Positions 51,093 through 59,520 of a stretch of 64,000 nt of DNA are shown here, one piece after another. The DNA lies in the NCBI GenBank assembly GCA_024399015.1, contig JAKSIC010000001.1:62001-126000 (forward strand), in the 5' to 3' direction. The first letter of the stretch is position 1, and each line of letters opens with the position of its first letter. A program made the position numbers and the translations under genes. The notes under the pieces were generated by a model that saw only the letters and a program-made list of their open reading frames with translations, was not told the origin of the DNA and ran no database searches. The DNA is from Fibrobacter sp. Its GTDB lineage: Bacteria > Fibrobacterota > Fibrobacteria > Fibrobacterales > Fibrobacteraceae.

Positions 51093-51116
51093 TATATAGG
51101 GAAAAAGGAGATAATC

Positions 51117-52622
51117 ATGAGTAAATTAACAAGCCTAGCTTATTTAGGAGGAGCCTTAGCTCTTGCCGCCACAATCAGCGGTTGTGACGCATCGGGAACC
51201 GAGCCAATATTCAGTCCCGACAACGGCAATATATCATCCTCTTCCCGAGACTGGCATCGTTCTTCTTCAAGTACTAAAGAAACATTCCCCGAAGCAGAAC
51301 TGCAATTCAATTACGAAGTCCTGGACTACTTCTATCTGTATGCTCACAAAAACAAAAATCTGAGTGATCACGATGAACTCGGGGACTTCGAAGAATATTA
51401 CAACCCCGCAAGATTCCTTCCCGTAAACACAAGCTACTGCATTGAAGGCGGGGACTTCGAAAGAGTCTGCAATATGTACGAACATATGTCAGACCCATTC
51501 ACCCGCTACTACGATCCGGCTTACGCCTCCCGCATTCTTCAGTATCTAACCGAATCTGAAGCTACAGTCGGCATTGGCGCAGAAATCAAAATTGTCTTGG
51601 ACACCGATACAGGGGACACTTCTATAATCGTAGATCAAGTTTACGAAAACGGTCCTAGCGACAAGGCCGGTTTGATGGTCGGCGACACAGTCGTAAGCAT
51701 CAACGGAAACAAGCCCGTAAATAACGCAGGCATTGACAAGTTAACCTCCGGCAATGATGGAGAAAAGATTGAGTTCGTTGTTCAGCGAGATGGCGAAACC
51801 AAGACTATCACAGTAACCATCGGCGAGTTCAACTCTCCCACCGTGTATCTCTCTTTCAAGGATTCCATCCCCGTCATTAAAGTTACGGAATTCACTTCCT
51901 ACACCGTAAACGAAGACGGTACCTACGGTGAATTCGTAAAGGCTCTGAACAAGATCAAGGACGACTACAAGGCTGTCATTATTGACCTTCGCGACAATCC
52001 TGGTGGCGATGTAGATCACTGCAACAATATGTCCGCTGAACTTCTCAGCAAGGGCGACACCATCATCATCGACCTCGAAACCGACGTAGACTCCAGCGGT
52101 TCCGGAAGTTTCATTGAGTACTTCCAGAAAATCGACACCACGACCTACGTTGCAGAAAAGGACGGCATTGGTAAGGATCTTTACTACGTGTTCCTGGCAG
52201 ACTCCGGTTCCGCAAGCTGCGCCGAAGTTATGTTGTCCGCAGCGACCGTCAACAAGAAATCTCCTGTCGTGGGTCAAACCTCCTACGGCAAGGGCATCGG
52301 CCAGTATGTCATCGAAACATACGCTTCTGGTTTGTCCCTCGTTACCGGCCTGCGTTCTATGGACAAGGACGGTGGCGTCTACCACAAGGTGGGCATTGAA
52401 CCTGACTACCCGCTTAACGACGAAAATGAACAAATGGCTAAGGCCCTTGAAATTGCAAAGAACGCAGTCAACGGCAATAAGGAAGAAAGAACCAAGGGTT
52501 ACGGCACAACTTCCACCGGACATTTCGCCAAGGCCAGATCTACAACAAGTTTCGCAGTACCGCGCAACAAGAAAGACCTGATGCAACAAATGAGCGGTGT
52601 TTACAAATTCAAGAACCGCTAA
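51117..52622 (+). CDS. S41 peptidase lipoprotein, paralogue of the preceding gene
   Basis: 501 residues. The lipoprotein signal ends in ISGC, followed by a serine-rich linker (SSSSRDWHRSSSSTK) typical of exported Fibrobacter proteins. A PDZ domain lies at about 150-235 (ENGPSDKAGLMVGDTVVSING). The S41 core has IDLRDNPGG, the nucleophile Ser in DSGSASCAEV and the Lys in TSYGKGIGQ. The core is closer to the CtpA consensus than that of its neighbour. AAAGGAG precedes the ATG. A terminator follows, closing an LRR-S41-S41 operon. Confidence 0.9.
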   Translation: MSKLTSLAYLGGALALAATISGCDASGTEPIFSPDNGNISSSSRDWHRSSSSTKETFPEAELQFNYEVLDYFYLYAHKNKNLSDHDELGDFEEYYNPARFLPVNTSYCIEGGDFERVCNMYEHMSDPFTRYYDPAYASRILQYLTESEATVGIGAEIKIVLDTDTGDTSIIVDQVYENGPSDKAGLMVGDTVVSINGNKPVNNAGIDKLTSGNDGEKIEFVVQRDGETKTITVTIGEFNSPTVYLSFKDSIPVIKVTEFTSYTVNEDGTYGEFVKALNKIKDDYKAVIIDLRDNPGGDVDHCNNMSAELLSKGDTIIIDLETDVDSSGSGSFIEYFQKIDTTTYVAEKDGIGKDLYYVFLADSGSASCAEVMLSAATVNKKSPVVGQTSYGKGIGQYVIETYASGLSLVTGLRSMDKDGGVYHKVGIEPDYPLNDENEQMAKALEIAKNAVNGNKEERTKGYGTTSTGHFAKARSTTSFAVPRNKKDLMQQMSGVYKFKNR

Positions 52623-52644
52623 AACAAATATTTCAAACAAAAGA

Positions 52645-52676
52645 AAAAGCTCGGCTTAATTCGCCGGGCTTTTTTC
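52645..52676 (+). terminator. Terminator of the LRR-S41-S41 operon
   Basis: AAGCTCGGC/GCCGGGCTT stem followed by TTTTT; A-rich on the other side, so possibly also used by the convergent M23 gene. Confidence 0.82.
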
Positions 52677-52702
52677 GTTCAAATTCAAAAGCTATACAGC
52701 CA

Positions 52703-54013
52703 TTACTTCAGCGTGCGCATGCGGACCAGAACATCCGTGGAGTCGTTGGCCTTTACTGCGGGCGCTGCGAGAGTCAAATCAATCTGCTGACGAATTTCAG
52801 CAACTTCCTTCTGAAGGCGAGCAAGACGTTCACCCGTAAGTTTCGGGGCTGCAATCATAGTCTTGCTGGCAGGGTTGATCCAGGCACCCTTTTCGTTCTT
52901 GAAGCCTAGGTGAAGATGGGGGCCTGTACTACGGCCGGTAGAACCTACCCTTCCAATAACCTGACGAGCGGCCACACGGGCACCGACACCCACACCACGA
53001 GCGGACATGTGCATGTACCAGCTTTCAGAGTTGTCCCTGTGGCGGATAGCCACCTTGTTTCCACTGTATTCGTCATAGCCGGAAACAGTCACCACACCTT
53101 CTGCCACAGCATAAATTGGAGTTCCAGAAGGGCTACCATAGTCAATACCATGATGAGTCTTGCGTTGGCCCGTAATCGGATGAATTCGAGTTCCAAAGGG
53201 ACTCGTAATATGCAAACGGTCCAGAGGATAACGAAGACCATCAAAAATCAAGGCGTCACCAGATTCGGTATAGTGAGCATTGAAGGTGCTCTTGGGATCC
53301 GGATCCTCGTACTTGAAGGCTTCGTGATGGCCAACAACACGGCCATCAAATTCTGCATAAACGACCTTGCCATTGATCCAAATTGAATCCTGATAAAATT
53401 CTTCTTCCAGAAGGATGCGGAACTTATCGCCGGGACGAGCCATGGGGAAAGCCACCTTGCACTGCAGAACTCCACTGACAATGCCAACCATGCGACCAGG
53501 GATACCCACACGGAACAAGGTTCCATTCAAGGTGCTGCCCTCAGCAAGAGCACCTTCAAAAATAGACTGACGGCGAGTTACCGGCTTTTCAATTCGACTA
53601 TAAACGTAGCCCGTATCCGTTTTGCTCATCATATGGATTGTTGCCGGATTAGGAGCATAGCGGAATCGCTGAACGCTTCCAGTGCTGTCCAAGGCTGCAA
53701 AAAAGACCTGTCCCACGCGGAGCTTGGAAAGTTCCACACTGTCCTGCATTCCAAGCACCAACTTGCCGCGTTCCTTTTCGTTGATATGCATACGCAAAAG
53801 CACTTGGAACAAGCCATCGCCAGCGCGAACAGTGTCGTTTTCAATAGTCCAATTTTCAGGAAGCTGCTGTGCTTTTTCTACTTCAGCGGAAAGGGAATCA
53901 ATTTTTGCACGAAGTTTGTCCCCTTCACTTTTCAGGGACTGGATTTTTTCTTCTTCGTTACAGCCAAGCAGGCAAACTGCGGCAACAATAGACAAACAAA
54001 CCAAACGGATCAC
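52703..54013 (-). CDS. M23 family murein endopeptidase lipoprotein
   Basis: 436 residues from GTG 54013, which has TGAGGA six bases upstream and opens a clean lipoprotein signal (MIRLVCLSIVAAVCLLGC). A coiled coil of about 30 residues follows. Then comes an OapA/LysM-like region starting near TVRAGDGLFQVLLRM, and the M23 domain at about 265-400 with zinc ligands in THHGIDYG and HLHLGF. It should cleave peptidoglycan cross-bridges in the periplasm, like MepM. All metal ligands (H, D, H) are present, so it is probably active rather than an EnvC-like activator. Confidence 0.92.
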   Translation of the reverse strand: MIRLVCLSIVAAVCLLGCNEEEKIQSLKSEGDKLRAKIDSLSAEVEKAQQLPENWTIENDTVRAGDGLFQVLLRMHINEKERGKLVLGMQDSVELSKLRVGQVFFAALDSTGSVQRFRYAPNPATIHMMSKTDTGYVYSRIEKPVTRRQSIFEGALAEGSTLNGTLFRVGIPGRMVGIVSGVLQCKVAFPMARPGDKFRILLEEEFYQDSIWINGKVVYAEFDGRVVGHHEAFKYEDPDPKSTFNAHYTESGDALIFDGLRYPLDRLHITSPFGTRIHPITGQRKTHHGIDYGSPSGTPIYAVAEGVVTVSGYDEYSGNKVAIRHRDNSESWYMHMSARGVGVGARVAARQVIGRVGSTGRSTGPHLHLGFKNEKGAWINPASKTMIAAPKLTGERLARLQKEVAEIRQQIDLTLAAPAVKANDSTDVLVRMRTLK

Positions 54014-54084
54014 GGAAATCCTCAACAAACAATGGGCTTTCGCCCAACCAACACTTTTTATTTACAATGCAAAATAATAAAAAC

Positions 54085-54122
54085 AAAAAAGATTCCCTGG
54101 GGTTAACCAAGAAATCTTTTTT
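54085..54122 (-). terminator. Terminator of the FKBP gene
   Basis: Minus strand AAAAAAGATT/AATCTTTTTT outer stem with inner GG/CC pairs. Confidence 0.75.
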
Positions 54123-54146
54123 AAAAGAGCGTATTTCCGTTGGAAA

Positions 54147-55019
54147 TTACTGAGCAGCTTCTGCCGGAGCAGCGGCAGGCTTAGCTTCAGCCTTCGGAGC
54201 AGCCTTCTTCACAGCCTTCTTTTCTGCCTTCGGAGCTTCAACCTTTGCCGGTTCAGCCTTTGCAGGTTCAGCAGCCGGAGCTTCCATAGCGTGGGTGTCG
54301 ATCAATTCCATTTCGAACACGAGAGTGCTGTTGCCCGGAATCTGCGGACGGCCATTCGGACCGTAAGCGAGGTCGCTAGGAATCCATGCGGTAACCTTTT
54401 CGCCAACCTTCATGAGCTTGAGCATTTCGGTCCAACCCGGAATCACAGCGGAAATCGGGAATTCCAGCGGTTCGCCACGATCGATAGAGCTATCGAACTT
54501 GGTGCCGTCAAGAAGAGTACCGGTGTAATGAACCTTAACAATGTGGCCATCTTCCGGAGTTGCACCAGTGCCTTCGGTGATTACTTTGTACTGAAGGCCA
54601 GAAGCGGTGGTAACAACGCCTTCTGCAGTCTTGTTCTGAGCGAGGAATGCTTCGCCAGCAGCCTTGTTGTTAGCAGCTGCGATACTATCCTTAGCCATCT
54701 TTTCAGCCTGACGCTTCTGAGAGAGGTCGGTCAAGGTCTGGAAAATGGTAGAGTCGTTCATCAGGAACTTTGCGGAATCTTCGTTGTAACGTTCCTTGAA
54801 TGCCTGAATGAACACATCGATATCGAGGTCGATGGAATCACGGGTCACCAGCTGGTAATGAGCCTGGTTGCCAAAGTGAGCACCGAGAGCATAGCTATAC
54901 TTATCTTTTTCAGTAACGAGAGAGGTCTTTGCCTTGGGAGCAGAAGACTGGCAAAGCTGATCGCAGCCAGTCATGGCGAGAGCGAGAGCACCTGCAGCAA
55001 TAATCAATTTTTTGTTCAT
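54147..55019 (-). CDS. FKBP-type peptidyl-prolyl isomerase lipoprotein
   Basis: 290 residues from ATG 55019, chosen for GAGGA just upstream. The lipoprotein signal ends in AMTGC. An N-terminal helical FkpA/Mip-like dimerisation domain covers about 35-120. The FKBP domain occupies about 140-235: VKVHYTGTLLDGTKFDSSIDRG, VIPGWTEMLKLMKVGEK and IPSDLAYG, with family-typical active-site aromatic residues. The C-terminal 55 residues are Ala/Lys/Pro/Glu-rich, likely a flexible tail. It would assist folding of exported proteins. Confidence 0.94.
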   Translation of the reverse strand: MNKKLIIAAGALALAMTGCDQLCQSSAPKAKTSLVTEKDKYSYALGAHFGNQAHYQLVTRDSIDLDIDVFIQAFKERYNEDSAKFLMNDSTIFQTLTDLSQKRQAEKMAKDSIAAANNKAAGEAFLAQNKTAEGVVTTASGLQYKVITEGTGATPEDGHIVKVHYTGTLLDGTKFDSSIDRGEPLEFPISAVIPGWTEMLKLMKVGEKVTAWIPSDLAYGPNGRPQIPGNSTLVFEMELIDTHAMEAPAAEPAKAEPAKVEAPKAEKKAVKKAAPKAEAKPAAAPAEAAQ

Positions 55020-55084
55020 ATCATTCCTCATATTTGTAAGACGCTTTGAAAAATAACAAAAACTCACCCTAAAAGAGTATTGGT

Positions 55085-55108
55085 AAATCTTTTTTAATGA
55101 AAAGATTT
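55085..55108. promoter_or_regulatory. Inverted repeat upstream of glmS
   Basis: AAATCTTTT-TTAATG-AAAAGATTT, a perfect 9-bp dyad ending 38 bases before the glmS ATG and just before a TATATTGC box. It is an operator candidate; alternatively it is chance AT-rich symmetry. Confidence 0.35.
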
Positions 55109-55145
55109 CATATATTGCATATGGTTAATAAATCAGGGAATAGTT

Positions 55146-56972
55146 ATGTGCGGAATTGTCGCTTATACAGGACAAAGTGAAGCCCTGCCTATTTTGGTGG
55201 GCGGTTTAAAGAAATTGGAATACCGTGGCTACGACAGCTCGGGTATCGCTGTCATCCAGGACGGAGCGATCCACACAGTCCGTGCCTCAGGCAAAATCAG
55301 CGCTCTTGAAGAAAAACTGAAGAAGGACGTGGTAAACAGCACCATAGGTATCGCCCACACCCGTTGGGCAACCCACGGTGCCCCCACCGAACAGAACGCC
55401 CATCCTCACCAGAGCTACGACGGAAACATTTCCATCGTTCACAACGGCATTATCGAAAACTACGCCAGCCTCAAAAGAAAGCTCCAGGCTGACGGTGTTG
55501 AGTTCAAGTCTGAAACCGATACCGAAGTTGTGGCTCATCTCATTGCAAAATTCTACAAAGGCAATCTGAAGGACGCTGTTCTCAAGGCAATTTCCCTCAT
55601 CGAAGGAACCTTCGGTCTCGCCGTAATTTGTAAAGATCGTCCCGGAATTCTTATTGGCGCCCGCCGTGGCAGCCCCCTGATTCTCGGCATTGGCCAGAAT
55701 GAATTCTACCTGGCAAGTGACGTCTCTGCAATCATTAGTCACACTCAGAAAGTGGTTTACCTCGATGACAACGACGTGGTAGAAATCAAGGACGGCACAT
55801 ACAACCTGCTGAACACCTTGAGCCAGCCGGTACAGCACGAAGTCCAGGATGTGGAATTCGATGCAGACTCCATCGCCAAGGGCGGCTTCGCCCACTTCAT
55901 GCTGAAAGAAATTTTTGAACAGCCGGAAGTTCTCCGCAACACCATGCGCGGTCGTCTGCTGGCAGCTGAAGGAAACGCAAAGCTTGCAGGTCTTGACACC
56001 AACATCAAGGAACTTCGCAACATCAACCGAATCATCATCACCGCCTGCGGTACTAGCTACTATGCAGCCATGGTAGGCGAATATATGATCGAAGATTTGG
56101 CAGGCGTTCCCGTGGAAGTGGAATACGCATCTGAATTCCGCTACCGCAACCCCATTATCAAGCCGGGCACTTTGGTGTTGGCAATTTCCCAGTCCGGTGA
56201 AACTGCAGACACCCTGGCCGCACTTAAAGAAGCTCAACAGAAGGGTGCCACCGCTCTCGCCATTTGTAACGGCGTCGGCTCCACCATTGCACGCACCAGT
56301 GATGGCGGCGTCTACCTCCACGCAGGCCCAGAAATCGGCGTGGCCAGCACCAAGGCTTTCACTTCTCAGGTAACGGTCCTTGCGATGATTGCATTGCTGC
56401 TTGGCCGCCAGCGTCGTCTTTCCTTTGAAAGTGGCGCAGACATCGTGAAGTCCATGCAGGAACTTCCGGAACTTGTAGAAAAGACTTTGAAACTTTCCGA
56501 CCAGATTGCAGGCATTGCCCACCAGTACGTGAAGGCAGGAAACTTCCTCTACCTGGGTCGTCACTACAACTACCCCGTGGCTATGGAAGGCGCATTGAAG
56601 TTGAAGGAAATCAGTTACATTCACGCAGAAGGTTATCCTGCTGCAGAAATGAAACACGGTCCCATCGCCCTCATTGACGAGAACATGCCGGTTGTCGTGA
56701 TCGCCCCGAAGGACGCACTCTTCGACAAGGTTATCAGCAACGTCCGTGAAATCAAGGCTCGTGGCGGCAAGGTCATTGCCATCACCACCGAAGATTGCCA
56801 CCCGTTGGACGAAATTGCAGATCATCTCATCAAGGTTCCCAAGACCCTCAGCATGTTGATGCCCATCCTCACCTGCATTCCGTTGCAGCTCCTTGCCTAC
56901 CATATCGCAGTGCTTCGCGGTAACGATGTGGACCAGCCCCGAAACCTGGCCAAGAGCGTTACCGTGGAATAA
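55146..56972 (+). CDS. glmS: Glutamine-fructose-6-phosphate aminotransferase (isomerizing)
   Basis: 608 residues, the standard length. It makes glucosamine-6-phosphate for peptidoglycan and lipopolysaccharide. The N-terminal glutaminase begins MCGIVAYTG with Cys2 becoming the nucleophile, and HTRWATHG follows. Two SIS domains follow (TACGTSYYAAMVGEY, AISQSGETADT, EISYIHAEGYPAAEMKHGP). The C-terminus reads DQPRNLAKSVTVE, as in GlmS of other bacteria. AGGGA precedes the ATG. No glmS ribozyme is recognisable in the 75-base leader. Confidence 0.98.
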   Translation: MCGIVAYTGQSEALPILVGGLKKLEYRGYDSSGIAVIQDGAIHTVRASGKISALEEKLKKDVVNSTIGIAHTRWATHGAPTEQNAHPHQSYDGNISIVHNGIIENYASLKRKLQADGVEFKSETDTEVVAHLIAKFYKGNLKDAVLKAISLIEGTFGLAVICKDRPGILIGARRGSPLILGIGQNEFYLASDVSAIISHTQKVVYLDDNDVVEIKDGTYNLLNTLSQPVQHEVQDVEFDADSIAKGGFAHFMLKEIFEQPEVLRNTMRGRLLAAEGNAKLAGLDTNIKELRNINRIIITACGTSYYAAMVGEYMIEDLAGVPVEVEYASEFRYRNPIIKPGTLVLAISQSGETADTLAALKEAQQKGATALAICNGVGSTIARTSDGGVYLHAGPEIGVASTKAFTSQVTVLAMIALLLGRQRRLSFESGADIVKSMQELPELVEKTLKLSDQIAGIAHQYVKAGNFLYLGRHYNYPVAMEGALKLKEISYIHAEGYPAAEMKHGPIALIDENMPVVVIAPKDALFDKVISNVREIKARGGKVIAITTEDCHPLDEIADHLIKVPKTLSMLMPILTCIPLQLLAYHIAVLRGNDVDQPRNLAKSVTVE

Positions 56973-57013
56973 AAAAGGCAAAAGTCGCGAGGGAGCTCCC
57001 CTCAAAAAAATTA

Positions 57014-57047
57014 AAGGGCGTTCGTTTTAGGCGAACGTCCTTTTTTT
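57014..57047 (+). terminator. Terminator of glmS
   Basis: GGGCGTTCG/CGAACGTCC stem followed by TTTTTTT. Confidence 0.88.
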
Positions 57048-57065
57048 GTTTTGATTTTACAACAG

Positions 57066-57635
57066 CTAATCTTTCACGCAGCGAACAGAATAATAGACTT
57101 CCGCGTCGAAATATTCTTCAACTACGGAAACACCAAAATGAGAACTGCGCAGGACATAGGCGAAGGAACAATCAATCACATCACTATCTTCACCGCATTC
57201 GTCCACATACGTAGAACTCCAGAGATAGGCGTTTTCTTCTGCATAGGAAATTTCATCTTGGCCACCAAAGCTACCTGACAGTTGCATTGCAAACCCATTA
57301 GGATTAAGAACAAACTTAGTTCCATTATTCAAAAGAGCAACAAGTTCCCCCTGCACAGGCAGATGCCAACCTTCGGGGCAAATCTTTTTCGCGTCTTCCC
57401 AACGGTAGTAACGGCCAAACTTTGAACAGTTGTCCCCATCATAACAGTAGCTTCTCGGAACCTTGTAATTCAGGTTTTCGGCCATCCAGACCTTGTTTCC
57501 GACTTTCACCGTTTTATAGACGATCCCATCTCGTTTATCAACTAATTGCCCAGCCAAACTTTGGCCTACCAGAAGAAGCAAGCACAGGTACACACCTAAT
57601 TGGATTTTTGAAACATTCAATGGAAACCATGCCAT
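57066..57635 (-). CDS. FISUMP-domain exported protein
   Basis: 189 residues from ATG 57635, with GAGGGG seven bases upstream. A signal peptide ends near LLLVGQSLA. The remainder is one complete FISUMP domain: VYKTVKVGNKVWMAENLNYK, CPEGWHLPVQGELVALL, YLWSSTYVDE and YYSVRCVKD at the end. The Trp/Cys-rich core resembles C-type-lectin-like folds, but no function is established for this Fibrobacter family. Unlike the copy at 30293, this one has an intact start. It is monocistronic and convergent with glmS. Confidence 0.88.
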   Translation of the reverse strand: MAWFPLNVSKIQLGVYLCLLLLVGQSLAGQLVDKRDGIVYKTVKVGNKVWMAENLNYKVPRSYCYDGDNCSKFGRYYRWEDAKKICPEGWHLPVQGELVALLNNGTKFVLNPNGFAMQLSGSFGGQDEISYAEENAYLWSSTYVDECGEDSDVIDCSFAYVLRSSHFGVSVVEEYFDAEVYYSVRCVKD

Positions 57636-57674
57636 AATCAAACCCCTCGTTTTAAATAAAAATAAATACTTTTC

Positions 57675-57682
57675 TACATTTT
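57675..57682 (+). promoter_or_regulatory. TAnnTTTT -7-like box of scpA
   Basis: TACATTTT, 6 bases before the ATG at 57689, with no Shine-Dalgarno. Confidence 0.55.
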
Positions 57683-57688
57683 ATTCAA

Positions 57689-59395
57689 ATGGAACAAGAT
57701 CTTTTGGAACAGGAAGAATACGAAGTCCGCATTGGAGCCTTCAACGGCCCCATGGATTTGCTTGTGTACCTGGTGCAGAAGAAAGAAGTTCCGCTGGAAC
57801 AAGTTTCTATCGCAGAAATTGCAGACCAGTTCCTGGAATGGGTAAACGTTTATAGCGAATCCGCCAGCATGGATCTCTCTAAGGCTGGAGACTTCCTCTC
57901 CATGGCAAGCCGATTGATGGCCCTGAAGGTCCAGGAACTTTTGCCCGCCGAAGAACGTGATCCGGAACTGGAAGAAGAATATAACGCCGACCGCGAACAG
58001 TTGATGAAGGAAATGCTGGAATACCAGCGCTTCAAACAAGTGGCCAGCGGTCTCCAAGAAATGGAAGGCGAAAACTTCGGTACGTATTCCCGCGGCCGCC
58101 TGGAAAAGACCCAGGCCGACGACGACACTTTGGCAGATGCAAATATCTGGCAGCTGTTCCGTGCCTACCAAAAGAGTTTGAAGACCAAGATCTCCGAAAC
58201 GGTTCACCATATTGAATTGGACTACGTTACCATTCAGGACCGTCAGCAGGCCATCAACAACTTCCTCAGCGTAAACGGCCGCGCCCTTTTCGAAGATCTT
58301 CTGGAAAACGATTCTCACCCCATCGTCGCTGCCGTTACCTTTATGGCTATGCTTGAGATGATCAAAACCGACGAAATCGTTTTCCGTCAAAGCGAATTGT
58401 TTGGACCTATCTGGATTTACCGCAAGAAGAACAACGCAGAATTCGCCGACGAAATGGCTCGCGAAACCGTATTCTTCTCCAAGGACCCCGAAGTCAAGGG
58501 CGGCCTTGTGGAAGCAATCCGCAACCAGGCCATGGCCCGTTCCCAGGAACAGACCGTTGGCGACCTGGCAGCCGTCATGCGCGAAGCGGTTCAATGGGCA
58601 AGCAATGGTCGCAACGTTTCCGATGAAGACCTCACCGCCATGCTGGAAGGCAAGGTGGACATGTCCGACGTTCAGGAGAACCCCTTCGCAGAAATGATGA
58701 AGGAAGACGAGGCTGCCGAGAAGGCTATCGCAGGCGAGACCCCTGTTACCGCAGAAGCGCCCACCCCAGTTGCAGACGCATCCGCAGCTGTTCCTGCCGA
58801 GGTTCCCTCTGCACCCGTTGAAAATGTTTCCGAAACCGCAGAGGAAGCTTCCAGCGAAGAACCTGTGGTTGAACGCCTAGCCGAATTCATGGACGAGGAA
58901 GAATTCGAGGATGACGCTGAGTTCGTTGATGAAGAATTCGTCGTCGAGGAAGATGATGACGATTTCACACCGGTCGTGGTCACCTCCAACGACGATTTCG
59001 AAGAAGAAGAGCCCTCCGTAAAGCCCGAAGCAACAGCCGAAGCAAGCGCTGCACCGGAACAGCAGATGTCCGACGAGGAATTTGCCGAATTCATGAGAAA
59101 GGCTCAGGAATTCTACAACCAAAATGGAGCATCATCCTCCCCCGCCGTTGCACCTGCAGAACCTGCAGTAAAGCCCGTTGCAGAACCTTTCGAAGAAAAG
59201 AAGCACGTCTTCGAACCCAGTGAAGAAACAGAAGTCAAGTCTACCACACAGCCAGTCTCCAAGCCAGAGGAAAGCAAGGACGACGAAAAGGAAGACGAGG
59301 ACGACGGTCCGTTCTTCGCAGGAAACGAAATGACCGATGCAGAATATATTGCCTACCTCACCAGAAGCGCCAAGAACTTCGGCAAGAAAGAATAG
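57689..59395 (+). CDS. scpA: Segregation and condensation protein A with long acidic C-terminal extension
   Basis: 568 residues; ordinary ScpA is about half that. Residues 1-250 are canonical kleisin: FNGPMDLLVYLVQKKEVPL, ADQFLEWV, LSMASRLMALKVQELLP, then a winged-helix end with FMAMLEMIKTDEIVFRQSELFG. ScpA bridges SMC heads in chromosome condensation. Residues 250-350 are helical. From 350 on the chain is rich in Glu, Asp, Ala and Pro with runs such as EEDDDD and DEEEFEDD, probably disordered. scpB does not follow. A repeat element sits on the stop codon. Translation is probably leaderless. Confidence 0.88.
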   Translation: MEQDLLEQEEYEVRIGAFNGPMDLLVYLVQKKEVPLEQVSIAEIADQFLEWVNVYSESASMDLSKAGDFLSMASRLMALKVQELLPAEERDPELEEEYNADREQLMKEMLEYQRFKQVASGLQEMEGENFGTYSRGRLEKTQADDDTLADANIWQLFRAYQKSLKTKISETVHHIELDYVTIQDRQQAINNFLSVNGRALFEDLLENDSHPIVAAVTFMAMLEMIKTDEIVFRQSELFGPIWIYRKKNNAEFADEMARETVFFSKDPEVKGGLVEAIRNQAMARSQEQTVGDLAAVMREAVQWASNGRNVSDEDLTAMLEGKVDMSDVQENPFAEMMKEDEAAEKAIAGETPVTAEAPTPVADASAAVPAEVPSAPVENVSETAEEASSEEPVVERLAEFMDEEEFEDDAEFVDEEFVVEEDDDDFTPVVVTSNDDFEEEEPSVKPEATAEASAAPEQQMSDEEFAEFMRKAQEFYNQNGASSSPAVAPAEPAVKPVAEPFEEKKHVFEPSEETEVKSTTQPVSKPEESKDDEKEDEDDGPFFAGNEMTDAEYIAYLTRSAKNFGKKE

Positions 59396-59443
59396 CTTTG
59401 ATTGCCGCGCTGCGCTCGCAATGACATGTTTCGGCAAGAAAGA
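59378..59443. repeat. Palindromic element flanked by a 14-base duplication at the scpA 3' end
   Basis: TTCGGCAAGAAAGA occurs at 59378-59391 (last scpA codons) and again at 59430-59443. Between the copies lies ATTGCCGCGCTGCGCTCGCAAT, a near-palindrome. This looks like insertion with duplication of the flank. Confidence 0.6.
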
Positions 59444-59448
59444 CTAAT

Positions 59449-59481
59449 GAAAAAGCACCGCAAAAAGCGGTGCATTTTTTC
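59449..59481 (+). terminator. Terminator of scpA
   Basis: GCACCGC-AAAAA-GCGGTGC followed by ATTTTTT; A-rich on the other side, so it may also serve the convergent zinc peptidase gene. Confidence 0.85.
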
Positions 59482-59520
59482 TCAAAAAATTCAAATCAGC
59501 AAGAGTCCGACGACACCTTT

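Noticed and set aside
55146-55400. glmS ribozyme in the leader
   Set aside because: The region before the ATG is only about 75 bases, AT-rich, and shows no ribozyme core.
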